The notes under the pieces were generated by a model. It saw nothing but the letters and a program-made list of their open reading frames with translations. It did not search any database and was not told the origin of the DNA. From Bradyrhizobium australiense (GTDB lineage Bacteria; Pseudomonadota; Alphaproteobacteria; Rhizobiales; Xanthobacteraceae): a stretch of DNA of 64,000 nt. The position numbers and the translations under genes were made by a program. The stretch is from contig NZ_JAAVLX010000004.1 of the NCBI RefSeq assembly GCF_013114825.1, positions 186,001-250,000 on the forward strand, written 5' to 3'. Of the stretch, positions 9,427-16,789 are shown one piece after another; within the stretch, counting starts at the first letter, position 1, and every line of letters starts with the position of its first letter.

Positions 9427-9756
9427 TCATGCTGGAGCAAACTTCAGCGCTGCGATCCCGGCCAGCACCAGCATGATGCCTGCGATCTTCGGCGCGCTCA
9501 GCGTCTCGCCGAACAGCAGCACGCCCATCATCAGCGTGCCGGCGGCGCCGATCCCGGTCCACACCGTGTAAGCCACGCCAATTTCCAGCACCTGCAGCGC
9601 CCGCCCAAGCAGAAAGACGAATGCGGCCAGCAACGCGAACGAGGCGATGCTCCAGCCGAAGCGCGTGTAGCCGTCGGCATATTTCATCGCGATCGCCCAG
9701 CCGACATCGAGGAGCCCGGCGGTAACGAGCGCGACCCAGGCGACCTGCGGGGACAT
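9427..9756 (-). CDS. SMR-family exporter, guanidinium exporter (Gdx/SugE) type
   Basis: A 109-residue protein with four membrane helices. The SMR glutamate is replaced in this reading by the D of the GLLDVGWAIAMKYADG segment in helix 1, followed by the K(Y/S)(A/S)(D/H)G(F/Y)TR motif typical of Gdx/SugE rather than EmrE. Gdx proteins export guanidinium; close relatives export quaternary ammonium compounds. It starts 7 bp after the GST stop and must be co-transcribed with it. No guanidine riboswitch is seen, so control is probably through the GST promoter operators. Confidence 0.85.
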   Translation of the reverse strand: MSPQVAWVALVTAGLLDVGWAIAMKYADGYTRFGWSIASFALLAAFVFLLGRALQVLEIGVAYTVWTGIGAAGTLMMGVLLFGETLSAPKIAGIMLVLAGIAALKFAPA

Positions 9757-9763
9757 GGCTGCC

Positions 9764-10444
9764 TCACGCCGCCAGCTTCAGCATGTGGGCGTTATGGCGC
9801 ACCAGGAACGCGTGCAGCAATTGCGGATAGTCGGACCCCACCGCCGTGCGCACGCTCGGCCGCTTCGCCAGCACCCCTCGCCATGCACGGACCTTCGGCG
9901 TATCGGCGAAGACCGAGAGATCGGTCAGTTGATCGAACACGTCGAAGTAACGGAAGATCGGCGCGAACACCGCGTCCACCAGACTGAAGTTTTCGCCGGC
10001 AAAGAACGGCCCCGTGCCCAGCGCCTCCTCGACGCGCGAAAACTTTGCGGCGACGGCCTGCCGCTTGCTTTCGAACACCGCGGGATCACCCGTCGTCTCC
10101 AGACCCCAGAGCTCGCTCAGAATGGTGGACCCGAACTCCATCCAGGCCCGGTGCTGCGCGCGCTGGAGCGCTTCCTGCAGATGCAGCTTGGCGCCGCCCT
10201 GGGTTTCCTCGATGTATTCGCAAATCACGTTGCTTTCGAACAGCGCGACCTCCTTGCCGTCTTTGCCGGTCACGACCAGTACCGGCACCTTGCCGAGGGG
10301 CGATATCTTCAAAAACCAGTCCGGCTTGTTGGCGAGATCGATGTCGACCCGCTCGAACGGAACGCCCTTCTCGGTGAGCGCGATCACGGCGCGCTGCACA
10401 TAGGGACAAAGCTTGTGACTGATTAAAGTGAGCTTCTGCGCCAT
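9764..10444 (-). CDS. Glutathione S-transferase family protein
   Basis: A 226-residue cytosolic GST. The N-terminal thioredoxin-like domain begins with LISHKLCPYVQRAVIAL and includes the cis-proline strand PLGKVPVLV and the glutathione gamma-Glu site LFESNVICEYIEE. The C-terminal helical domain follows from about residue 90. The CPY segment resembles omega-type GSTs, which use a cysteine rather than serine or tyrosine, so thiol-transferase or reductive dehalogenation chemistry is possible. It is first gene of a two-gene unit with the SMR exporter, under a promoter with several repeated operator-like sequences. Confidence 0.9.
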   Translation of the reverse strand: MAQKLTLISHKLCPYVQRAVIALTEKGVPFERVDIDLANKPDWFLKISPLGKVPVLVVTGKDGKEVALFESNVICEYIEETQGGAKLHLQEALQRAQHRAWMEFGSTILSELWGLETTGDPAVFESKRQAVAAKFSRVEEALGTGPFFAGENFSLVDAVFAPIFRYFDVFDQLTDLSVFADTPKVRAWRGVLAKRPSVRTAVGSDYPQLLHAFLVRHNAHMLKLAA

Positions 10445-10484
10445 GACGACCTCTCAAACGCGAAGGCCGGCCGGCCTTCGCTCC

Positions 10485-10545
10485 ATGCATCTGCATGTAA
10501 AGTAAATGCACCTGCATGTAGTCGTCAAGGTCGATGCAATTGCAT
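10485..10545 (-). promoter_or_regulatory. GST promoter with three operator-like repeats
   Basis: On the minus strand TTGACG (10523-10528) and TTACTT (10500-10505) form a promoter with a 17-bp spacer. Two 15-bp direct repeats, ATGCATCTGCATGTA (10485-10499) and ATGCACCTGCATGTA (10506-10520), start exactly 21 bp apart, two helical turns; one fills the promoter spacer and one lies just downstream of the -10. A third site, the perfect palindrome GATGCAATTGCATC (10533-10546), lies just upstream of the -35. This is a textbook repressor layout; the regulator is not encoded next door. Confidence 0.7.
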
Positions 10546-10564
10546 CAACATATCTTGAACCGCG

Positions 10565-11665
10565 TCACGGTCGCGCGATGATGCCGCCGGTCATCGGGAG
10601 CGGCACCCCGGTTGTGGCGGGGTAGCTCAGCGGCAGGCCTTTCAGGCCGCGCGCAGCCAGAAATCCAAATGCCTGCGCCTCGATGGCGTCGGATGCCCAG
10701 CCCAGGGTGTCAGCCGCCCGGACGGTCGCGGGTGCCAGACACTCACGCAGCATGCGCAGCATGGTCAAGTTGCGGGCGCCGCCACCGGCCACGATCCAGT
10801 TCTTCGGTTCCTTCGGCAGCAAGGGCACCACCCGGGCAATTGCGGCGACGGTAAAGGCGGTCAGCGTGGCCGCGCCATCCTCGGGCGCCATATCGCCGAG
10901 CTTTAGCCCCGCAAAATCGTTGCGATCGAGCGATTTCGGCGGAGGCATTGAGAAGAACGGCATCTCCAATGCACGGTTGATCCAGGCCGGGTCGACCTTG
11001 CCCAGCGCGGCGGTGCGGCCCTCGGTATCGAAGCGCTGGTTCATGCGGCGGAACATGTGGTCGTCGAGCAGCGCGTTGCCCGGACCGGTATCGCAGGCGA
11101 TCAACGTGTCGCCGTCGATATAGGTGATATTGGCGACCCCGCCGATGTTGACCACGACAGTCGGCCCCTCCCAGTCCAGCGATTGGGCGAGCGCGCGGTG
11201 ATAGACCGGCACAAAGGGCGCGCCCTGCCCGCCGGCTTCGACATCTGCAGCGCGGAAATCGTACATAACCGGAATGTGGATCATCCTGGCGAGCGTCAGC
11301 GCGTCGCCGATCTGGACCGTCAACTTTTTCTCGGGCCGGTGCAGCACGGTCTGGCCGTGAAAGCCGACGATGTCGATGTCGTCGAAGCGCATCCGGTGTT
11401 GCGCGGTAAAGGCAGCCACCGCCTCGGCGTGCGCTGAGGTGACGACCCGCTCGGCTTCGCGCAGGCAGCCGGGTCGCGCCGCGCGATCCGGCAGGTCGGC
11501 GGCCTCATACAGCGCCTGGCGCAACAGGCCGCGCTCCGTATCGGTATAGGGCCGGTATCCGGACGGTCCGAGCGCGTTGACCCGGCGGCCGTCGGTTTCG
11601 ATCAAAGCGACATCCACCCCGTCGAGCGAGGTGCCGCTCATCAAACCTAATGCCGTCAACATCAT
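10565..11665 (-). CDS. anmK: Anhydro-N-acetylmuramic acid kinase
   Basis: A 366-residue sugar kinase of the ASKHA fold that opens and phosphorylates 1,6-anhydro-MurNAc released from the cell wall, feeding it to MurNAc-6-P in peptidoglycan recycling. The N-terminal phosphate loop is GLMSGTSLDGVDVAL; further motifs are DTGPGNALLDD and VAGGGARN. The start at MMLTALG is set by the family N-terminus; the open frame upstream is not conserved-looking. It is divergent from tyrS, an arrangement common in alphaproteobacteria. The nearby AmpR-like/beta-lactamase pair may respond to the same recycled muropeptides. Confidence 0.95.
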   Translation of the reverse strand: MMLTALGLMSGTSLDGVDVALIETDGRRVNALGPSGYRPYTDTERGLLRQALYEAADLPDRAARPGCLREAERVVTSAHAEAVAAFTAQHRMRFDDIDIVGFHGQTVLHRPEKKLTVQIGDALTLARMIHIPVMYDFRAADVEAGGQGAPFVPVYHRALAQSLDWEGPTVVVNIGGVANITYIDGDTLIACDTGPGNALLDDHMFRRMNQRFDTEGRTAALGKVDPAWINRALEMPFFSMPPPKSLDRNDFAGLKLGDMAPEDGAATLTAFTVAAIARVVPLLPKEPKNWIVAGGGARNLTMLRMLRECLAPATVRAADTLGWASDAIEAQAFGFLAARGLKGLPLSYPATTGVPLPMTGGIIARP

Positions 11666-11843
11666 AGTCGATGGTGCCTTTGAAACGCCCTGCTCGATAC
11701 GTCCCGCCGACGACGACCAGCTTGTGCCAAACACGCACATCTTATAATGCCACAGCGCCCGGTCCCGCGGCAGCCTGTTCCGCCATGGTTCCCGCAAACA
11801 GTTACAATTACAGTGAAAATAGAATGATCAAAGCAGCCCGCCC

Positions 11844-13097
11844 ATGACCGCATTTAAATCAGATTTCCTGAATGTTTTACAGGAGCGCGGCTTCATCCAC
11901 CAATGCTCCGATTTCGAGGGCCTCGACGCGCTGGCCGCCAAGGGCCAAGCCACGGCCTATGTCGGCTACGACTGCACGGCGCCCTCGCTCCATATCGGCA
12001 ATTACCTCACCATGATGATGCTGCACTGGCTGCAGCAGAGCGGAAACAAGCCGATCACCCTGATGGGCGGCGGCACCACCATGGTCGGTGACCCCTCCGG
12101 CAAGGACGAAACGCGCGCCATCCGCACCATCGAGGAAATCGAGGCCAACAAGGCCTCGATCCGCGGCGTGTTTGCGAAGGTGCTACGCTACGGCGACGGC
12201 CCGAGCGATGCCATCATGCTCGATAATGCCGAATGGCTGACGAAGCTGAACTATATCGAGATGCTGCGCGAGATCGGCCGGCATTTCTCCGTCAACCGCA
12301 TGCTGACGATGGATTCGGTCAGGCTCCGGCTCGAGCGCGAGCAGGAGATGAGCTTCATCGAGTTCAACTACATGGTGTGCCAGGCCTATGACTTCGTCGA
12401 GCTGGCGCGGCGCACCGGCTGCCGGTTGCAGATGGGCGGCTCCGATCAATGGGGCAACATCGTCAACGGCGTCGATCTCGGCCGCCGCATGGGCACGCCG
12501 CAACTGTTCGCATTGACCACGCCGCTGCTCACGACCGCGTCGGGCGCCAAGATGGGCAAGACCGCGCAGGGCGCGGTGTGGCTCAACGCCGACCAGTTCT
12601 CGCCTTACGATTTCTGGCAATACTGGCGCAACGTTGAGGACGCCGACGTCGTGAAATTTCTAAAGTTGTTCACGACCTTGCCGATGAGAGAGATTCAGAA
12701 ACTCGCGGCATTGCAGGGCGGCGAAATCAACGAAGCCAAGAAGGTGTTGGCGACGGAGGCGACCGCGCTGCTGCATGGCCGGGACGCCGCAAACACCGCC
12801 GCCGAAACCGCCCGGCAAACCTTCGAGCAAGGCGCGATTGCGGAGAACCTGCCGACTGTGGAAGTTACGCGCGGCGAGCTCGAAGCCGGCGCCGCCGTGC
12901 TGGGACTGTTCGTGAGAGCGGGCCTCGTGACCTCGAATGGCGAGGCGCGGCGTCAGATCAAGGGCGGTGGCTTGCGCGTCAACGACGCCGCCGTGACCGA
13001 CGAGAAAATGGTGCTCACGCCGTCCAATCTCACGCCGGAAGGCGTCATCAAACTTTCCATGGGGAAGAAAAAGCACGTCCTGCTCAAGCCGGCCTGA
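11844..13097 (+). CDS. tyrS: Tyrosyl-tRNA synthetase
   Basis: A 417-residue class I aminoacyl-tRNA synthetase that charges tRNA-Tyr. The HIGH-type motif is PSLHIGNY, the tyrosine-binding region contains GGSDQWGN and the KMSKS-type loop is GAKMGKT, the usual bacterial TyrRS variant. A C-terminal S4-like RNA-binding domain ends the protein ([13 protein letters not shown]). Length is normal. It is divergent from anmK, with a 178-bp intergenic region; a TAGAAT box lies about 25 bp before the ATG. Confidence 0.98.
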   Translation: MTAFKSDFLNVLQERGFIHQCSDFEGLDALAAKGQATAYVGYDCTAPSLHIGNYLTMMMLHWLQQSGNKPITLMGGGTTMVGDPSGKDETRAIRTIEEIEANKASIRGVFAKVLRYGDGPSDAIMLDNAEWLTKLNYIEMLREIGRHFSVNRMLTMDSVRLRLEREQEMSFIEFNYMVCQAYDFVELARRTGCRLQMGGSDQWGNIVNGVDLGRRMGTPQLFALTTPLLTTASGAKMGKTAQGAVWLNADQFSPYDFWQYWRNVEDADVVKFLKLFTTLPMREIQKLAALQGGEINEAKKVLATEATALLHGRDAANTAAETARQTFEQGAIAENLPTVEVTRGELEAGAAVLGLFVRAGLVTSNGEARRQIKGGGLRVNDAAVTDEKMVLTPSNLTPEGVIKLSMGKKKHVLLKPA

Positions 13098-13166
13098 TTG
13101 GTCCTGCATAGGCGCATTCGCTTTTGAGGCTTGCGGGGATCAGCGGAAACGCGCTCCCTGCGTCCC

Positions 13167-14414
13167 ATGGATAACAAGACGCCAGAGGGAGACGCGTTAG
13201 CGAGGCCGCTCAAGCCGGGGCGAATTGCGCTCAACGTGCTGGCGCTGTGCTTTACGCTGGCGCTGCTCGGCCGCGGCCTCGGCGAGAGCTTTACGGTTTT
13301 CCTCAAACCGATCTCGGAGAATTTCGGCTGGGATCGCGCGGAAGTCGTCTCAGTCTATTCGCTGACCTGGCTGGCCGGCGGACTGATGGCGCCAGTGGTC
13401 GGCCGGCTGTTCGACCGCTATGGCCCGCGCATCGTCTATTCGCTGGGACTGCTGCTGCTCGGCGGCGCGTTTCTGGTGGCGTCGCGGGCGCAGGCGCTGT
13501 GGCAGTTCCAGATGAGCGTCGGCGTTTCCGTCGGGATCGGCATCGCCTTCATCGGCAACGTACCTAATTCGATTCTGCTCGGCCGCTGGTTCGGCCCGCG
13601 ATTGCCCACCGCGATGGCGGTAGTCTATTCCGCGGCCGGCGCAGGCGTGCTGGTACTGCTGCCGGGATCGCAGCTTCTGATCGATCACATCGGCTGGCGC
13701 GGCGCCTACCAGACGTTCGGTATCATTGCGCTATGCCTGCTGCTGCCGTTGTTGCTGCTGCCATGGCGGCTGTTCTCCACGGGCTCACCGCACATCGCCA
13801 AAAAGGCCGATCCCGATTTCGTCGACGGCGGCTGGACGCTTGCAAGCGCGATGCGTCACCACGCGTTCTGGGCGCTGTTTTCGACCTTCTTCTTTACGGC
13901 CGTGGGGATGTATGCGCTTGCGGCGCAGATCGTCGCCTATCTGATCGATGCCGGCTTCCCGCCGCTCCAGGCTGCAACCGCCTGGGGCTTTTCCGGCGTC
14001 GTGCTGCTGTTCGGCATGCTGGGCGTGACCCAGCTCGATGCCATGATCGGACGAAGGCCGTCGGTGCTGCTCAGCTACGCCATCTCGATCGTCGGCATTA
14101 TCTTGCTCTGGCTGCTGCAGTTCTATCCGAACTTCTGGCTGCTCGGCGCCTTCGTCGTGACCTTCGGCAGCATGATTGGCTCCCGCGGGCCGCTGATCAC
14201 GGCGACCGCAATGAAGATCTTTCGCGGCGAACGGGTCGGCACCATCTACGGCACGATTTCGATTGGCAGCGGCCTTGGCTCGGGGCTAGGCGCCTGGGCC
14301 GGCGGCCTGATCCATGATTGGAACCACAGCTACAATCCCGTGATCGCGTTCGCGCTGGTGGCCGTGGTGCTCGGGATGATCCCGTTCCTGATCGTGCCGG
14401 CATTGCGGCGATAG
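13167..14414 (+). CDS. MFS transporter (oxalate/monocarboxylate-like)
   Basis: A 415-residue inner-membrane protein with about 12 helices of the major facilitator superfamily. The cytoplasmic loop 2-3 motif is the recognisable GRLFDRYGPR. The overall pattern (SVYSLTWLAGG then GPLITATAMKIFRGERVGTIYG) resembles oxalate:formate and monocarboxylate members. The ATG of MDNKTPEG is used; upstream TTG or GTG codons would add an unneeded leader. It ends adjacent to the convergent AmpR-like gene (end to end, no gap). The substrate is unknown. Confidence 0.85.
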   Translation: MDNKTPEGDALARPLKPGRIALNVLALCFTLALLGRGLGESFTVFLKPISENFGWDRAEVVSVYSLTWLAGGLMAPVVGRLFDRYGPRIVYSLGLLLLGGAFLVASRAQALWQFQMSVGVSVGIGIAFIGNVPNSILLGRWFGPRLPTAMAVVYSAAGAGVLVLLPGSQLLIDHIGWRGAYQTFGIIALCLLLPLLLLPWRLFSTGSPHIAKKADPDFVDGGWTLASAMRHHAFWALFSTFFFTAVGMYALAAQIVAYLIDAGFPPLQAATAWGFSGVVLLFGMLGVTQLDAMIGRRPSVLLSYAISIVGIILLWLLQFYPNFWLLGAFVVTFGSMIGSRGPLITATAMKIFRGERVGTIYGTISIGSGLGSGLGAWAGGLIHDWNHSYNPVIAFALVAVVLGMIPFLIVPALRR

Positions 14415-15317
14415 CTAAACCTCGGCCCGATTTGCGGGGCTCCTGCTTTTGGCCGCGATCGTTTCAAGCAGCCAACTCTTGAATGACAGCATCGCAGGCG
14501 ATGCTTTTCGGGAGTGCAGCGACGTAATCCAATAATCGCCGAGCGCCACTTCGATCCTAAAGGGACGTACGAGCCGCCGTTGCCGGACCTCGTCGTCAAA
14601 CAACGCCGCCGGCAATAACGCAACGCCGAAACCGCGCGCTGCTGCGCTGGCGATCGTGATGGATGAATCGAACACCATGCCCTTGAGAACCGGGCTCTGC
14701 AGTCCCGCCGCGGTAAACCAGCGCGACCATTCGTCCTGTCGGTAGGAACGCAGCAGCACCTCGCGTTTGAGATCCGCCGGCCGGTTCAGCCTGCGAGCCA
14801 ATGCGGGCGCACAGAACGGGGTAAATGGCGCCCCCATCAAGTGGGTTGCCTCAGTGCCATGCCAGAGGCCATCGCCAAACCTGATCGCGTAATCGAGGCC
14901 TTCACCCGCGATGTCGATGCGGTTGTTGTTGGTGAACAGGCGCAAATCGATCCGCGGATATGCCTTCCTGAAAACGTCGAGCCGCGGCAGCAACCATCCC
15001 GAAGCGAAGGTACCGACCACGCCGACCGTAATGACGTCCTGGTAGCGACCGTCCTCAAAACGATTGAGCGTTTCGGTGAGCCGACCGAAGGCCTCGACAA
15101 TGCTCGGCAGCAGCAATTGTCCTTCGTCGGTGAGCGCGACACCCCGCGGCAGCCGGCGAAACAACTGTACGCCAAGCCGGTCCTCCAGCCCTTTCACGTG
15201 CTGGCTGACGGCGGCCTGCGTGACGCGAAGCTCTAGCCCAGCTCGGGTGAAACTCAGGTGACGCGCCGTCGCTTCAAAGGCCCGCAGCGCATTGAGCGGA
15301 AGGTGTGAAAGCTTCAT
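14415..15317 (-). CDS. AmpR-like LysR regulator of the adjacent beta-lactamase
   Basis: A 300-residue LysR-type regulator. The helix-turn-helix at about residues 20-40 (LSFTRAGLELRVTQAAVSQH) and the preceding PLNALRAFEATARH are the AmpR/GcvA subfamily pattern. The C-terminal effector domain has the AmpR-like VTVGVVGTFASGWLLPRL-type strand. AmpR proteins repress the divergent beta-lactamase gene when bound to UDP-MurNAc-pentapeptide and activate it with anhydro-muropeptides. The start at MKLSHLPL matches the family; four extra residues are possible. It is divergent from the class A beta-lactamase gene with a 114-bp shared regulatory region. Confidence 0.85.
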   Translation of the reverse strand: MKLSHLPLNALRAFEATARHLSFTRAGLELRVTQAAVSQHVKGLEDRLGVQLFRRLPRGVALTDEGQLLLPSIVEAFGRLTETLNRFEDGRYQDVITVGVVGTFASGWLLPRLDVFRKAYPRIDLRLFTNNNRIDIAGEGLDYAIRFGDGLWHGTEATHLMGAPFTPFCAPALARRLNRPADLKREVLLRSYRQDEWSRWFTAAGLQSPVLKGMVFDSSITIASAAARGFGVALLPAALFDDEVRQRRLVRPFRIEVALGDYWITSLHSRKASPAMLSFKSWLLETIAAKSRSPANRAEV

Positions 15318-15431
15318 CGGGCGGCGCATCGTTCGTCCTTAGTTTTTCTTATGCCTGCCCGCAGAACTGTTCGTTTGTCAAGACAAGGACCGGTCGGCAC
15401 CTTGTCGGCCACAAGCATGGAGAGATTCGTA
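15318..15431. promoter_or_regulatory. AmpR-like/beta-lactamase divergent control region
   Basis: This 114-bp region separates the divergent regulator and beta-lactamase starts, where AmpR-type proteins bind a LysR T-N11-A box. I see an AT-rich stretch near 15338-15352 (TTAGTTTTTCTTATG) and a near-palindrome TTGTCAAGACAA at 15375-15386. Neither can be assigned as the operator from this sequence alone. Confidence 0.4.
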
Positions 15432-16325
15432 ATGATCACCAGGAGACAGTTTCAGTTAGGATTGGGCACGGCGCTAATCGCGACTGCTTTGAGCGGCCGG
15501 CAAGCGATACGCGCATCGACCGCACATCAGCGACTGATCGACGAGATCAGGCGTTTGGAGAGCGAGAGCGGCGGGCGGCTCGGTGTTTGTGTGCTGGACA
15601 CGGCAACGGACACTCGTCATATCCACCGGGGTGACGAACGTTTCCCGATGTGCAGCACCTTCAAGGCACTGGCAGCCGCGGCTATTCTTGCGCGCGTAGA
15701 CGCCGGCAAGGAACAGTTGACGCGGCGCATTACCTTCGACGCCTCCGCACTCGTCACGTACTCCCCCGTAACGGAAAAGCATGCCGGTAGCGACGGCATG
15801 ACGCTCGCCGAGATTTGCGAAGCGGCGGTGACGTTGAGCGACAACACGGCCGGCAATCTGCTGCTCGCCAGCATCGGCGGACCTCCGGCACTGACTGCCT
15901 TCGCACGGAGCCTCGGCGACCAGGTCACGCGGTTAGACCGGGATGAGCCCTCGCTCAATGAGGCTTTGCCCGACGATGCCCGCGATACCACGACACCGAA
16001 TGCGATGGCGTCCAATTTGCAGGCCCTTATCGTTGGGACTACGGCACTGTCGGCTCAATCGCGCGAGCAACTGACGGCATGGTTGATCGCTAACAAAACC
16101 GGCGACACGCGACTGCGTGCAGGCGTTGCGAAAGATTGGCGCGTCGGCGACAAGACCGGCACTGGTGCCCGCGGCACTGCTAATGACATCGCCGTGACCT
16201 GGCCACCCGGCAAGGCGCCCATCGTGATCACGGCCTATCTGACTGGCGCCACCGTTTCTGCCGCGCAGCAAAACGCCACTCTGGCTTCGGTCGCGCGGGC
16301 GGTCTCGGCGATGGCAATTGGCTAG
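15432..16325 (+). CDS. Class A beta-lactamase, Tat-exported
   Basis: A 297-residue periplasmic serine beta-lactamase that hydrolyses penicillins and perhaps cephalosporins. All class A elements are present in order: nucleophile CSTFK (Ser at residue 75), SDN loop (TLSDNTAGN), omega-loop glutamate in DEPSLNE, and KTGTG on the beta-3 strand. The N-terminus TRRQFQLGLGTAL is a twin-arginine signal, so it is probably exported folded. The ATG of MITRRQ is used; an in-frame ATG 15 bases upstream is possible. It is divergent from the AmpR-like gene, so inducible expression by beta-lactams is expected. The spectrum cannot be told from sequence. Confidence 0.93.
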   Translation: MITRRQFQLGLGTALIATALSGRQAIRASTAHQRLIDEIRRLESESGGRLGVCVLDTATDTRHIHRGDERFPMCSTFKALAAAAILARVDAGKEQLTRRITFDASALVTYSPVTEKHAGSDGMTLAEICEAAVTLSDNTAGNLLLASIGGPPALTAFARSLGDQVTRLDRDEPSLNEALPDDARDTTTPNAMASNLQALIVGTTALSAQSREQLTAWLIANKTGDTRLRAGVAKDWRVGDKTGTGARGTANDIAVTWPPGKAPIVITAYLTGATVSAAQQNATLASVARAVSAMAIG

Positions 16326-16332
16326 GTGCCGA

Positions 16333-16755
16333 ATGCACCCAGCAACTGCCGGATTATCCGTAGCGACAATCGTCCTCTACACTGCAGTGCCGAGTTTGGC
16401 CCCATCAATCGGGTCGGAGGATATATTTGCCGGCAGGCCGGCATTTTCCGAAGCAGAACAGCCTGCGCGAACGCCAGCCGATTGCAGAGATATCAGACCA
16501 ATGGCGGATGGTATTCCCGAACTCGAGTACCGGATCGATCTCTCCGTGGCCGGCAGACTCACGGCGGTGCAGACGGATCAGGTCTTGTGGTATCTCGTGC
16601 TCTGCTCACCGCCGGATATCAGGATCATGTGCGTCACCTACCAATCCAACGGCGTGGCGGTTGGCGACAGAATTATCGTGAGAGGCGGATACCGGCGACG
16701 CGACGCCAACCATGTCCTGTTGGATTCGTGTCTGGCAAGCAGACCAGAGCAGTGA
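16333..16755 (+). CDS. Small secreted protein of unknown function downstream of the beta-lactamase
   Basis: A 140-residue protein with a hydrophobic N-terminal segment (GLSVATIVLYTAVPSLA) that looks like a signal peptide. The C-terminal half (VLCSPPDIRIMCVTYQ, then GDRIIVRGGYRRRDANHV) reads like a small beta-barrel, perhaps an OB fold, with four cysteines that could pair in the periplasm. The ATG lies 7 bp after the beta-lactamase stop, so the two are likely co-transcribed and this gene would be induced with it. I do not recognise a named family. Confidence 0.7.
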   Translation: MHPATAGLSVATIVLYTAVPSLAPSIGSEDIFAGRPAFSEAEQPARTPADCRDIRPMADGIPELEYRIDLSVAGRLTAVQTDQVLWYLVLCSPPDIRIMCVTYQSNGVAVGDRIIVRGGYRRRDANHVLLDSCLASRPEQ

Positions 16756-16789
16756 TTTCTGCCGAGAGACAGTCTGCGGCGGTGTCTGG

